From Pseudonocardia oroxyli (GTDB lineage: Bacteria > Actinomycetota > Actinomycetes > Mycobacteriales > Pseudonocardiaceae), in contig NZ_FNBE01000002.1 in assembly GCF_900102195.1 (NCBI RefSeq), positions 248,001-312,000 on the forward strand: a DNA stretch of 64,000 bases, given 5' to 3'. This document shows positions 23,148 to 31,494 of the stretch, in pieces. A program made the translations under genes and the position numbers. Numbering within the stretch: the stretch's first letter is position 1; each line of letters opens with the position of its first letter. The notes below the pieces were generated by a model, which was given only the letters and a program-made list of their open reading frames with translations, was not told the origin of the DNA and did not search any database.

Positions 23148-23886
23148 GCCGCCCGACGACGGCGGTCGCGTCCCGGTCCTCGTCCCGCACCACGGTGGTC
23201 GCGAAGCCGAGCATCGCCGCCGCGGTGCCCGCCGCCTGCCCGCGGGAGGTCTCCACGACGAGGAGACCGCTAGGGCGCAGCCAGAGCGGCGCCCGCGCGG
23301 CGAGGCGGCGGTGGTGGTCGAGGCCGTCCGCGCCGCCGTCGAGCGCGGCGCGGGGCTCGTGGTCGCGCGCCTCGGGCGGCATCGTCGCGATGGCCCCGGT
23401 GGGGACGTAGGGGGCGTTCGCCACCAGGACGTCCACCCGCCCGCGCAGGTCCGGCGGCAGCCCGGCATCCAGGTCGCCGCCGTGGACCCGGTCCGCGCGC
23501 AGGTTGCGACGTGCGTGGACCAGCGCCTCGGGCGAGACGTCCGCGGCGTGCACCTCGGCGGACGGCAGCGCCGCCGCGACGGCCGCCGCCACGGCCGCCG
23601 CCCCGCAGAACAGCTCGACGACGACGGCGGGCGCCGCGGCCACCACCTGGTCCACGAGCAGCTCGGTCCGGCGCCGCGGCACGAACACCCCGGGCCCGAC
23701 GGCGACCCGCAGGCCCGCGAACTCCACCCACCCGACCAGGTGTTCCAGCGGGGCGCCCGCGGCCCGGGCCGCGACCAGCGCGTCGAGCCCGGCGCCGGAC
23801 GCGACCGAGCGGAGCACCGCGGCCTCCTCCTCGGCGAACACACACCCCGCGGCGCGCAGGGTGGCCACAATCCCGTCGACGGTCAC
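23107..23886 (-). CDS. PrmC/HemK-like methyltransferase
   Basis: A 259-residue class I methyltransferase. The SAM-binding motif is VVELFCGAAAVAAAVAA. The N-terminal helical domain and the GVFVPRRRTELL segment are like PrmC, which methylates the GGQ glutamine of release factors. The catalytic NPPY motif is replaced by NAPY (VLVANAPYVPTGAI). This change suggests altered substrate or a diverged paralogue rather than the housekeeping PrmC, which normally lies next to prfA. The C-terminus overlaps the convergent HTH-TOBE gene by 41 bases. Confidence 0.8.
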   Translation of the reverse strand: MTVDGIVATLRAAGCVFAEEEAAVLRSVASGAGLDALVAARAAGAPLEHLVGWVEFAGLRVAVGPGVFVPRRRTELLVDQVVAAAPAVVVELFCGAAAVAAAVAAALPSAEVHAADVSPEALVHARRNLRADRVHGGDLDAGLPPDLRGRVDVLVANAPYVPTGAIATMPPEARDHEPRAALDGGADGLDHHRRLAARAPLWLRPSGLLVVETSRGQAAGTAAAMLGFATTVVRDEDRDATAVVGRLTAGASPPPRSST

Positions 23887-23897
23887 GACGGGGCAGT

Positions 23898-24350
23898 ATG
23901 GCCCCCATGACCCAGCTGGACGGCGCCGTCCTGCTCCCCGACGGCACCCCGGTCCGCGGGCGGGGGCGGCGCGATCCCCTCCCGGGCGGCCCGCGGCCCG
24001 CGTTCTCGCTGTGTCTGGGCAGGCCCGGCCACGACGACGAGCCGGAGTGGGCCGCCGCGTGGATCGACTGGCCGGACTTCCGCGTGCCGCGCGACCGGGC
24101 GGGCGCGACGGCCGCGATCGTGGACGCCTACGAGCGCGCCCGGTCGGGTGTGCTCGTCGAGGTCAGCTGCACCGGCGGCACCGGGCGCACCGGCACCGTG
24201 CTGGCCTGCATGGCCGTCCTCGCCGGACACCCGGCCGCGGACGCCGTGGCCTGGACCCGTGCGCACTACCGGCCGCGGGCCGTCGAGACCCCGTGGCAGC
24301 GGCGCTGGGTCCGGGGCTTCGCCGAGCGGACGGTTCAGCGGCGGCTGTAG
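23898..24350 (+). CDS. protein-tyrosine/dual-specificity phosphatase-like protein
   Basis: A 150-residue protein with a Cys-x5-Arg phosphatase signature, VEVSCTGGTGRTGTVLACMAVL (Cys91, Arg97 counted from the ATG at 23898). The position of the helix after the loop and the following ARAHYRPRAVETPWQRRWV fit a small phosphatase. An alternative ATG at 23907 gives a product three residues shorter. The loop CTGGTGRT differs from the usual HCxxGxxRT in its first residue. The substrate is unknown. Confidence 0.78.
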   Translation: MAPMTQLDGAVLLPDGTPVRGRGRRDPLPGGPRPAFSLCLGRPGHDDEPEWAAAWIDWPDFRVPRDRAGATAAIVDAYERARSGVLVEVSCTGGTGRTGTVLACMAVLAGHPAADAVAWTRAHYRPRAVETPWQRRWVRGFAERTVQRRL

Positions 24351-24595
24351 GAGCTGGACAGCCGCGTGCGGGCGCCGAAGAGGTGGCGGGCCACCTCCGC
24401 GGTGATCCGGTCCGCCTCGGCGGTGCACCGCGCGATGCGTTCGGATTCGGGCAGGTCGAGGTACGTGGCGCTCAGCTCCTGCAGCGCGTCCAGGAGCTCA
24501 CCGATCGCGGCCGACCGCGTGTTCTCCGCCTGCGCGACGGGCACGTCGATGCTCATGGGTTCATGGTCGTCCGTCCACATGTCGACCGTGCTCAC
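24335..24595 (-). CDS. hypothetical protein with helical core
   Basis: An 86-residue, mainly helical soluble protein (AIGELLDALQELSATYLDLPESERIARCTAEADRIT). Possible starts are GTG 24595, ATG 24580 and ATG 24556. It overlaps the upstream cupin-like gene by 4 bases (GTGA) and the convergent phosphatase gene by 16 bases. It is probably cotranscribed with the cupin-like gene. No family recognised. Confidence 0.5.
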   Translation of the reverse strand: MSTVDMWTDDHEPMSIDVPVAQAENTRSAAIGELLDALQELSATYLDLPESERIARCTAEADRITAEVARHLFGARTRLSSSYSRR

Positions 24596-24849
24596 CCGGT
24601 GCTACGGGTTCGTGACACGGCCACGACCACCGCTCGGTCGACTCCCGGGTTGTGCACCTCGCGCAGGTCCAGCCCCGAGAACCACAGGACCGCCCCGGCG
24701 CGGAAGCGGCGCCGCCCGCCGAGCGCGCAGCGCAACTCGATCTCCCCCGCCTCGACGAGGACGAGTACCCCTCGCCACTCGTCCTCGTCGTGCGGCCGGG
24801 ACGTGCCCGCCTCGATCGTGATGCGTCGTCTGTCGAAGCGGTCCACCAC
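24592..24849 (-). CDS. small cupin-like protein
   Basis: An 85-residue strand-rich protein, with GVLVLVEAGEIELRCALGGRRRFRAGAVLWFSGLDLREV resembling half of a cupin barrel. The His residues needed for metal binding are mostly absent, so an enzymatic role is doubtful. It lies between a patatin gene upstream and a helical hypothetical gene downstream, with a 4-base overlap to the latter. Confidence 0.55.
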   Translation of the reverse strand: MVDRFDRRRITIEAGTSRPHDEDEWRGVLVLVEAGEIELRCALGGRRRFRAGAVLWFSGLDLREVHNPGVDRAVVVAVSRTRSTG

Positions 24850-24866
24850 CCCTCCCCCGGATCCGG

Positions 24867-25892
24867 TTACGGAAGGGGAGACCGCCGTCCGGCCGGGAAC
24901 TCATCGGGGCCGAGGCGGAAACCGGGGTCGACGGCCCGGATCGCGGCCGCCGCCGCGGCGTGTCCCAGGTGGCTCGCCCGCTCCACCCGCACCGGGTCGA
25001 CGGTCAGCCCCCGGATGTCCGCGCTGGTCAGCGGGCTGAGGGCGCACACGTGCCTGCCGCCGCGGGCGGGATGGGCGGCGTCGGCGAGCAGCGCGATGCT
25101 GTCCGCGTGCCGCGCGACGTCCTGGGTCATCGCGCCGAGCCCGGGCACGAGGCGGTCGATCCCGCGGGCCCACCACGGGTTCGCGGGCGCGGGCCTGCGC
25201 AGCTCGGGCAGGGTGCGGGTGAGCAGGGCGAGGACGTGGGTCGCGCCCTCGCGCAGCGCCCGCCCGACGGGCAGCGGGTCGCCGATCGACCCGTCCACCC
25301 AGCGGCGGCCGCGCACCTCGACGGGCGGACCGGTCAGGTAGGGGATGGCGGCGGTGGCGCGCATGGCCAGCCGCCACTCCGCAGCGTCGCGCAGCCCGGT
25401 CAGGGTGTGCGGAGTCATGTCCGCGGCATCGGTGACCACCACGTGCAGGGGAGCCGGGTGGTCCCGCAGCGCCTCCCAGTCCGTCGGCTTGGTGTGCACG
25501 AGGATCTCGTGGATCAGGTGGTCCAGCGACACCATCGGCGCCCGGCCGAGCCGCCGCGGGTCGACGAACTCCGGGCGGGCCATGTCGTCGGGGAAGATCC
25601 GCGAGGCGTCGTACCCGTGGCCCAGCAGCGCCGCCGTCGCCACGAACGCCCCCGCGGACGCGCCGTAGGCGAGGTCGAAGCCCGCGGTGAGCCCGGCCTG
25701 CTCCAGGGCCCAGACCATCCCGCCCGCGTAGGCACCGCGCATCCCGCCGCCGCCCACCACCAGTGCGATCCGGTGCCCGTCCCGGCGCTCGCCGGGCCTG
25801 CTGCCCGCCTCCCGCCTGCGCAGCAGGGCACGCAGGACCTCCTGGTCACCCCAGGCGTCACCCCACGGATCCGGAGCAGTCATCCCCGTCAT
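24867..25892 (-). CDS. patatin-like phospholipase family protein
   Basis: A 341-residue lipid acyl hydrolase candidate. The oxyanion loop is VVGGGGMRGAYAGGM, the nucleophile is Ser79 in YGASAGAF, and the catalytic Asp200 lies in VDGSIGDP (usually DGG or DGA). There is no signal peptide, so it is probably cytoplasmic and acts on membrane phospholipids or acyl esters. A region of 103 bases separates it from the divergent alpha/beta hydrolase. Confidence 0.9.
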   Translation of the reverse strand: MTGMTAPDPWGDAWGDQEVLRALLRRREAGSRPGERRDGHRIALVVGGGGMRGAYAGGMVWALEQAGLTAGFDLAYGASAGAFVATAALLGHGYDASRIFPDDMARPEFVDPRRLGRAPMVSLDHLIHEILVHTKPTDWEALRDHPAPLHVVVTDAADMTPHTLTGLRDAAEWRLAMRATAAIPYLTGPPVEVRGRRWVDGSIGDPLPVGRALREGATHVLALLTRTLPELRRPAPANPWWARGIDRLVPGLGAMTQDVARHADSIALLADAAHPARGGRHVCALSPLTSADIRGLTVDPVRVERASHLGHAAAAAAIRAVDPGFRLGPDEFPAGRRSPLP

Positions 25893-25901
25893 TCTCCCGG
25901 T

Positions 25902-25929
25902 ACGAACGCGTCGGTCGTTTTCGTATCCT
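25902..25929 (+). promoter_or_regulatory. promoter/operator region of the alpha/beta hydrolase gene
   Basis: ACGAA (25902-25906) and TTCGT (25920-25924) form a weak 23-bp dyad, with AACG and CGTT inside it, as in some TetR-family operators. A -10-like TATCCT follows at 25924-25929, about 70 bases before the chosen start. It sits between divergent genes and could serve either. Confidence 0.35.
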
Positions 25930-25996
25930 CGGCACGAAGGTCGCGGGCGTGACCGATGTCACGGTGGGCGCGACACCCGTTCCGGAGGAGGCAGCG

Positions 25997-26914
25997 TTGC
26001 CGGTCCACCCCCAAGCCCAGGCCCTGCTCGACGCGCTCGAGGCGCAGGGCATGCCGCCGTTCCCGCAGATGACCGTCCCGACGGCCCGCGCCGCGACCAA
26101 GGGCTTCCTCGACCTCCAGGGCGAGCCCGAGCCGATCGCCGTCGAGGAGCGGCGGATCCCCGGCCCGGCCTCGCAGCTCCCGGTCCGCATCTACACGCCG
26201 GACGGTGCGGGACCCCGCCCGCTCGTCGTCTACTTCCACGGCGGCGGCTGGGTCATCGGGGACCTGGACATCGTCGACCGGCCGCTGCGGTCCATCGCCA
26301 ACCGCTCCGGTGCCGTGGTGGTCTCCGTGGACTACCGGCTGGCCCCCGAGCACGTCGCGCCCGCCGCGTTCGACGACTGCTACGCGGCCACCGTCTGGGC
26401 CGCCGAGCACGCGGCGGAGCTGGGGGCGGACGCGTCGAGGCTCGTCGTGGCGGGGGACTCCGCGGGCGGCCACCTCGCCGCGTCCGTGGCGCAGGCGGCG
26501 CTGGACCGCGGCGGCCCCGCGATCGCGGCGCAGGTCCTGCTGTTCCCGGTCACCGACTTCGCCTTCACCACCCCGAGCTACTCCGAGAACGCCGACGGCA
26601 AGCTGCTCACCCGCGGCGCGATGGAGTGGTTCTGGGCGCACTACCTCGGCGCGCAGTCCGACGACATCGAGTACCTGTGCCCCGGTCGGCGCGCGGACCT
26701 CTCCGGGCTGCCCCCGGCCTACGTCGCCACGGCGGAGTACGACCCGCTGCGGGACGAGGGGGAGGCCTACGCCACGAAGCTCGAGGCCGCGGGCGTGCCG
26801 GTCACGCGGAAGCGCTTCGAGGGCCTGCTGCACGACTTCCTGTGGACCCTCGGCGCCACCCCGGTCGGCGCGCCGATCCTCGACGAGGTCGCCGACGCGG
26901 TCCGGAAGGTCTGA
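25997..26914 (+). CDS. HSL-family alpha/beta hydrolase (lipase/esterase)
   Basis: A 305-residue esterase of the hormone-sensitive lipase group. The oxyanion motif is HGGGWVIG (81-88), the nucleophile is Ser155 in GDSAGGH, and Asp in AEYDPLRDEG and His in GLLHDFLW complete the triad. The start is placed at TTG 25997, 5 bases after GGAGGAGG, because the resulting MPVHPQAQALLDAL is the common start in this family. GTG 25949 would add 16 residues. It hydrolyses short-chain esters. Confidence 0.92.
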   Translation: MPVHPQAQALLDALEAQGMPPFPQMTVPTARAATKGFLDLQGEPEPIAVEERRIPGPASQLPVRIYTPDGAGPRPLVVYFHGGGWVIGDLDIVDRPLRSIANRSGAVVVSVDYRLAPEHVAPAAFDDCYAATVWAAEHAAELGADASRLVVAGDSAGGHLAASVAQAALDRGGPAIAAQVLLFPVTDFAFTTPSYSENADGKLLTRGAMEWFWAHYLGAQSDDIEYLCPGRRADLSGLPPAYVATAEYDPLRDEGEAYATKLEAAGVPVTRKRFEGLLHDFLWTLGATPVGAPILDEVADAVRKV

Positions 26915-27002
26915 GGCGGACGGGACTCCGGCCGGGCGCGCCACCGTCGTCGCGCCCGGCCGGACACTTGTCACCCGTGCGTCCGGCACCGAGAGTGGAC
27001 GG

Positions 27003-28235
27003 GTGCCCACAACGACGTCGGAGGCCACGGCCGGGGCCGTCGTCCGTGCCGTCGCGGGGGCCCTCGGGCGCCGGGTCGTGGAGACCTCCGACGAGCTGAG
27101 CACGTTCATGGCGACCGAGATCGACGAGCTCGACGGCGACCCGCGCATCCTCGAGCTGCTGGGGGCGTCCGTCGAGGGCAACGTCGAGACGATCGTGCAC
27201 ATGCTCGCGCACGAGATCCCGACCGAGCGGGTCGAACCGCCCTCGGCCGCCTTCGAGTACGCCCGCAGGCTCGCCCAGCGCGGGGTCCCCGCCAACGCCC
27301 TGCTGCGCGCCTACCGGATCGGCCACGACCGGCTGCTGGACTTCCTGTTCGCCGAGCTCGACCGGGTGTGCTCGGACCCCCGGGTCGCGCTCGCGGCCGC
27401 GCGCAGGCTGGTCGCGGACACCTTCCACTACGTCGACTGGATCTGCGGGCAGGTCACCGAGGTCTACGAGGAGGAGCGCGAGCGCTGGCTCGCCAACCGG
27501 GACACCGCGCGGGCCGGGCGGGTCCGCGCGCTGCTCGACGGCGACTCGACCGACCTGGAGGCCGCCGAGGCCACGCTGGGCTACGCGTTGCGCGGCCCGC
27601 ACCTCGCCCTCGTCGCCTGGTCCGCGGACGGCGCCGCCGCCGGACGGGCCGTGGGCGGGCTGGCCGACGGGCTGGGCAGGCGGGCCCTGAGCATCGCCTA
27701 CGACCACGGCACCACCTGGGCGTGGCTCCCGGTCGGGCGGGGCACCCGGGCGTCGGACGTCGCCGCCCTCGCCGCCGAGCCGCCCCCGGGGGTGCGGCTC
27801 GCCGTGGGCGAGCCCGGCTCCGGGCTCGAGGGGTTCCGGGAGAGCCACCGGCAGGCGCTCCGGGCCCAGGCGGTGGCTCTCGCCGCGGGACCGGACGCCG
27901 CCGCCGTCACCCTGTTCGCGGACGTCGCGTCGGTGTCGCTGCTGACCACCGACCTCGCCGCGGCGCGCTCGTGGGTCGCGGACACCCTGGGCGGGCTCGC
28001 CGTCGACACCGTGGCCCACGCCCGGCTGCGCGAGACCCTGTTGATCTTCCTGGACACCGGCGGCAGCTACACGGCGGCCGCCGAGCAGCTGATGCTGCAC
28101 CGCAACTCGGTGCGCTACCGGGTCGGGCGCGCGGAGCGCGAGCTCGGTCGCCCGCTCGCCGACGCGCGGATGGACATCGAGCTGGCGCTGCACGCCTGCC
28201 GTCGACTCGGGCGCGCGGTGCTTACTTCTCGGTAG
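27003..28235 (+). CDS. PucR/CdaR-type transcriptional regulator
   Basis: A 410-residue regulator. The N-terminal half is mostly helical with a sensor-like domain (VRIVHMLAHEIP region to YVDWICGQVTEVYEEERERWL). The C-terminal PucR helix-turn-helix contains FLDTGGSYTAAAEQLMLHRNSVRYRVGRAE, the hallmark. GTG 27003 is chosen, 88 bases after the preceding hydrolase. It may regulate the serine hydrolase gene 9 bases downstream, but this is inferred from proximity. Confidence 0.9.
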   Translation: MPTTTSEATAGAVVRAVAGALGRRVVETSDELSTFMATEIDELDGDPRILELLGASVEGNVETIVHMLAHEIPTERVEPPSAAFEYARRLAQRGVPANALLRAYRIGHDRLLDFLFAELDRVCSDPRVALAAARRLVADTFHYVDWICGQVTEVYEEERERWLANRDTARAGRVRALLDGDSTDLEAAEATLGYALRGPHLALVAWSADGAAAGRAVGGLADGLGRRALSIAYDHGTTWAWLPVGRGTRASDVAALAAEPPPGVRLAVGEPGSGLEGFRESHRQALRAQAVALAAGPDAAAVTLFADVASVSLLTTDLAAARSWVADTLGGLAVDTVAHARLRETLLIFLDTGGSYTAAAEQLMLHRNSVRYRVGRAERELGRPLADARMDIELALHACRRLGRAVLTSR

Positions 28236-28244
28236 GGTGGATCC

Positions 28245-29471
28245 GTGAGCGTCTGCAAGGTCGAGGTCGACCCCGCCGAGCTGGGGTTCGACGCCGCCCG
28301 TCTGTCCAGGATCGACTCCCACTTCGCGAAGTACGTCGACGACGGGAGGCTCGCGGGCTGGTCCCTCGCGGTCGCCAGGCGGGGTCGGCCGGCGCACGTC
28401 GCGCACTACGGCAGGCGGGACGTGGAGGCGGACCTCCCCGTCACCGACGACACGGTCTGGCGCATCTACTCGATGACCAAGCCGATCACCTCGGTCGCCG
28501 CGCTGATGCTGTGGGAGGAGGGGCTGCTCGAGCTCACCGACCCGGTGTCCCGCTACATCCCGTCCTTCGCGGACATGCGGGTCTACACCGGCGGGTCGGC
28601 GGCCAACCCGGGCACGGTGCCCGCGACCGAACCGGTGCGGATCTGGCACCTGCTGACCCACACCGCGGGGCTCACCTACGGCTTCCACCACGCCCACGCC
28701 GTGGACGAGATGTACCGCGCCAAGGGCCACGAGTTCGGCGCCCCGCGCGGGCAGGACCTCGCCGCGGCGTGCGACGTCTGGGCGAGCCTGCCGCTGCTGT
28801 TCCAGCCGGGCACCGAGTGGAACTATGGCGTCAACACCGACGTGCTCGGCCGCGTCGTCGAGGTGGCGTCCGGGCAGTCCCTCGACGTGTTCTTCCAGGA
28901 GCGGATCTTCGACCCGCTCGGCATGGTCGACACCGGGTTCCAGGCCCGGGACGTCTCCCGGCTGGCCACCCTGTACCTGCCGAAGCCCGGGGGCGGGCTG
29001 GTCCGCTCCGCCGCGATGGGGGACGCGATCACCGCCGAGCCCGCGATGCTCTCCGGCGGCGGGGGGCTGGCCTCGACCCTGTACGACTACCACCGCTTCA
29101 CCCAGATGCTGGCAGGAGGTGGCGAGCTCGACGGCGTCCGGCTGCTCGGCCCGCGCACGCTGGCCTACGCCACCCGCAACCACCTGCCCGGCAACGCGGA
29201 CCTGCAGACCTTCGGCCGCCCGATCTTCGCCGAGTCCACCTACCTCGGCACCGGGTTCGGGCTCGGGTTCTCCGTGGTCGTCGACCCGGCGGCGGGCAAG
29301 CAGCTGCAGTCGCCCGGCGAGTACGGGTGGGGCGGCCTGGCGAGCACCACGTTCACCGTGTTCCCGGAGGAGGACCTCACGGTCGTCTTCCTGACCCAGC
29401 TGATGCCCTCCAGCACCTACCCGATCCGTCCGCAGCTGCGGACGCTCGTCTCCCAGGCGGTGGTCTCGTGA
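28245..29471 (+). CDS. serine hydrolase, beta-lactamase/EstB family
   Basis: A 408-residue class C beta-lactamase-fold esterase. The nucleophile motif is Ser76-x2-Lys79 (IYSMTKP). The Tyr motif is EWNYGVNTDVLG, and a late GYGWGGLAS-like segment (EYGWGGLASTTF) stands in for the KTG box. Such enzymes cleave esters rather than lactams. No signal peptide is visible. It overlaps the membrane protein downstream by GTGA. Confidence 0.9.
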   Translation: MSVCKVEVDPAELGFDAARLSRIDSHFAKYVDDGRLAGWSLAVARRGRPAHVAHYGRRDVEADLPVTDDTVWRIYSMTKPITSVAALMLWEEGLLELTDPVSRYIPSFADMRVYTGGSAANPGTVPATEPVRIWHLLTHTAGLTYGFHHAHAVDEMYRAKGHEFGAPRGQDLAAACDVWASLPLLFQPGTEWNYGVNTDVLGRVVEVASGQSLDVFFQERIFDPLGMVDTGFQARDVSRLATLYLPKPGGGLVRSAAMGDAITAEPAMLSGGGGLASTLYDYHRFTQMLAGGGELDGVRLLGPRTLAYATRNHLPGNADLQTFGRPIFAESTYLGTGFGLGFSVVVDPAAGKQLQSPGEYGWGGLASTTFTVFPEEDLTVVFLTQLMPSSTYPIRPQLRTLVSQAVVS

Positions 29472-29887
29472 CTGTTCCGGTCCAACCCCGAGGGAACGCC
29501 GTCGTGGCGTTCGTCGTCCGGGTCGTCGTGGTCGCGATCGCGCTCGCCGTCGCCGTGTGGCTGGTCAACGGCATCGAGCTCGGCGCCACCTCCACCGGCG
29601 GCAGGATCGGCACGCTGCTCGTGGTGGCGCTGATCTTCGGCATCGTGAACGCGGTGCTCAAGCCGATCATCAAGGTGATCGGCTGTCCGCTCTACGTGCT
29701 GACCCTGGGCCTGTTCGGCCTGGTCGTGAACGCCCTGCTGTTCTGGCTGGTCGGCACGCTGTCCAGCGGCGTCGGGCTGCCGTTCGTGGTCGAGGGCTTC
29801 TGGCCGGGCTTCTGGGGCGCCATCGTGGTCGCCGTCGTCGGCTTCGTGCTGCACCTGATCATCCCGGACGGCATCGACCGCCGCTGA
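29468..29887 (+). CDS. PF04020 (YvlD-type, phage holin family IV) membrane protein
   Basis: A 139-residue protein with four hydrophobic helices. It has the family segment IFGIVNAVLKPIIKVIGCPLYVLTLGLFGLVVNALLFWL. PF04020 proteins are small bacterial membrane proteins of unknown role, not true phage genes. The first codon overlaps the upstream stop. It ends 12 bases before the convergent tenA gene. Confidence 0.9.
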   Translation: MTVPVQPRGNAVVAFVVRVVVVAIALAVAVWLVNGIELGATSTGGRIGTLLVVALIFGIVNAVLKPIIKVIGCPLYVLTLGLFGLVVNALLFWLVGTLSSGVGLPFVVEGFWPGFWGAIVVAVVGFVLHLIIPDGIDRR

Positions 29888-29899
29888 CCCGGCGTCGTT

Positions 29900-30562
29900 C
29901 TAGACGGGCCAGGTCTCCTCGCGGTAGCCGCCGTCCCAGAACATCCACTCGTAGCGGCTGGTCGTGGTGAAGTGGTGGCGCATGCGGGCCAGCTCGGCGG
30001 CGGAGACGGTCTCGCCGATCGCGTCGGTCGCCGCCAGCACGTCGTCGACGACCTGCTGGAACTCCGCGCCGCCGTAGGTCGCGATCCAGCGGGCGTAGAG
30101 CGGGTCGGGGGAGCCCGCCTCGACGAGGTGCTCACCGACCCGCGCGTAGATCCAGTAGCAGGGCAGCACCGCCGCGACGGCTTCGGCGTACGAGCCCGAG
30201 TACGCGGCGGCCAGCAGGTAGGAGACGTAGGCCTGGGTCGCGGGCGCCACGGGGAGGGCCGCGGCGGCCTCGGCGGTCAGGTCGAGCGTCCCCAGCAGCT
30301 CGGTGTGCAGCTCCTGTTCGGCGGCGATGGCGCCGCCCGCGTGCGCGCAGAACATCGTCAGGGCGTGCTCGTCCGGGGCCTTCGCGGCGCACAGCGCCAG
30401 CGCGCGGGCGTATCCGCGCAGGTAGTGCGCGTCCTGGACGATGTAGTGGCGGAACGCCGAGTGGGGGAGCGTGCCGTCGGTCAGGCCGGTGACGAACGGG
30501 TGGGCGAGGATCGCCTCGTAGATCTCGGTGGCGTCGGCCCAGAGGACGTCGGTCGTGCGCAT
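29900..30562 (-). CDS. tenA: TenA-type thiaminase II
   Basis: A 220-residue all-helical enzyme of the TenA/Thi-4 family, which hydrolyses aminopyrimidines to salvage thiamine. The catalytic Cys135 is in AVLPCYWIYARVG, and the family segment HPFVTGLTDGTLPHSAFRHYIVQDAHYLRGYARALALC starts at residue 21. ATG 30562 is chosen; a longer frame to 30679 adds a non-conserved basic leader. No thi genes or TPP riboswitch are visible nearby. Confidence 0.93.
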   Translation of the reverse strand: MRTTDVLWADATEIYEAILAHPFVTGLTDGTLPHSAFRHYIVQDAHYLRGYARALALCAAKAPDEHALTMFCAHAGGAIAAEQELHTELLGTLDLTAEAAAALPVAPATQAYVSYLLAAAYSGSYAEAVAAVLPCYWIYARVGEHLVEAGSPDPLYARWIATYGGAEFQQVVDDVLAATDAIGETVSAAELARMRHHFTTTSRYEWMFWDGGYREETWPV

Positions 30563-30661
30563 GATCTCGACCCTAATCGGTGTCGCGGTGCGTGATCGTG
30601 TGCTGACCCGCTGTCGATGTCGACGCCCTTTGTAGTGGATCTTGCACGATTCGTGTGCGTT

Positions 30662-30693
30662 GAGTGAGAGGTCAGTCACTCTTCGGTTACGAT
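30662..30693 (+). promoter_or_regulatory. candidate operator and -10 upstream of the small conserved gene
   Basis: GAGTGA (30662-30667) and TCACTC (30676-30681) form a perfect 6-bp dyad with an 8-base spacer. A TACGAT hexamer at 30688-30693 matches a -10 element. The gene start is 110 bases on. The rest of the 240-base gap (30563-30802) shows nothing else I can name. Confidence 0.4.
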
Positions 30694-30802
30694 GACATCT
30701 GCCGGTAAACGGGGTGGGTCACGATGAAGCATCCCGGATGGCGACTCAGCGCAGAGGGCGCGCAACCGGCCCGCACGTCCATCGCCTGTGGAGGTGAGTG
30801 CA

Positions 30803-31030
30803 ATGAGTCCCGTTCCCATGGACCATCACGAGAAGATGCGGCTGCGCGCAGCCGCGTTCCGGGTCACCCGGCTCTACCCCGGCCCGGTCGGCGAGGTGCT
30901 CTCGCGTGAGCTCCTGACCTGGGAGGAGTTCGGCTACCGCCTCGGTGGCGGGCAGCTGGTCATGCGCCTGGTCGACCACGTGCTCAAGACCCCGCTCAAC
31001 GCGGACGGACAGAGCGGCGTGGCCGCCTGA
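30803..31030 (+). CDS. conserved small actinobacterial protein
   Basis: A 75-residue soluble protein (MSPVPMDHHEKMRLRAAAFR at the start) with ATG 30803 after a GGAGGTG site 8 bases upstream. The middle, YPGPVGEVLSRELLTWEEFGYRLGGGQL, looks like a compact helical domain. I recall similar short proteins in related genomes but no function. It stands alone with its own leader. Confidence 0.68.
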   Translation: MSPVPMDHHEKMRLRAAAFRVTRLYPGPVGEVLSRELLTWEEFGYRLGGGQLVMRLVDHVLKTPLNADGQSGVAA

Positions 31031-31037
31031 GCGTCCC

Positions 31038-31388
31038 TCACGGGACCTGCAGGGTCACGGGCGTCGTCTGCGGCGGAGCAGGGCCGTCCGTCGCTCCGGC
31101 CACGGCGCCGCCGAGCACGAGCATCGCCGCGAGCGTCACGAGGCTGCCCGTCCGCGCCACCACGGCGTAGGCGGCGGCCCCGGCCCCGCGCACCGCGGGG
31201 CTCACCCGTGAGTACCGCACGGGCTCGACCGGTCGCAGCGGCGAGGTGACCGGCACACGCGAGCGCTCCGGCAGGCGCACCGCGGACGGTGCGGCCCGGT
31301 GAGCTCCCCGCGACTGCCGCGGGACCGCCACCGGCGGCCGCACCGTGGAGACGGTGGGCGCGGTGGGGGTCACGGGCAGGACGGTCAC
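31038..31388 (-). CDS. hypothetical membrane-anchored protein
   Basis: A 116-residue protein with a long Pro/Arg/Val-rich N-terminal part and one hydrophobic helix near the C-terminus (VARTGSLVTLAAMLVLGGAVAGAT). GTG 31388 is the start. No family recognised. It ends 8 bases after the stop of the convergent small gene. Confidence 0.45.
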   Translation of the reverse strand: MTVLPVTPTAPTVSTVRPPVAVPRQSRGAHRAAPSAVRLPERSRVPVTSPLRPVEPVRYSRVSPAVRGAGAAAYAVVARTGSLVTLAAMLVLGGAVAGATDGPAPPQTTPVTLQVP

Positions 31389-31494
31389 GTGAATGTGATC
31401 GAGCCGTCATGCACGGTCGTTAGCGGTGTGCGGCCCGCTCACCCGATCGGTGTCGTCAGGGCTGACGACGCGCGCAGGTCACCGACACCGCCGT

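Noticed and set aside
29468-29887. Prophage holin
   Set aside because: PF04020 is called a phage holin family, but these are common chromosomal membrane proteins. No other phage genes or attachment sites are visible.
29900-30802. TPP riboswitch upstream of tenA
   Set aside because: The conserved thi-box core (CTGAGA and related segments) was not seen in the leader.
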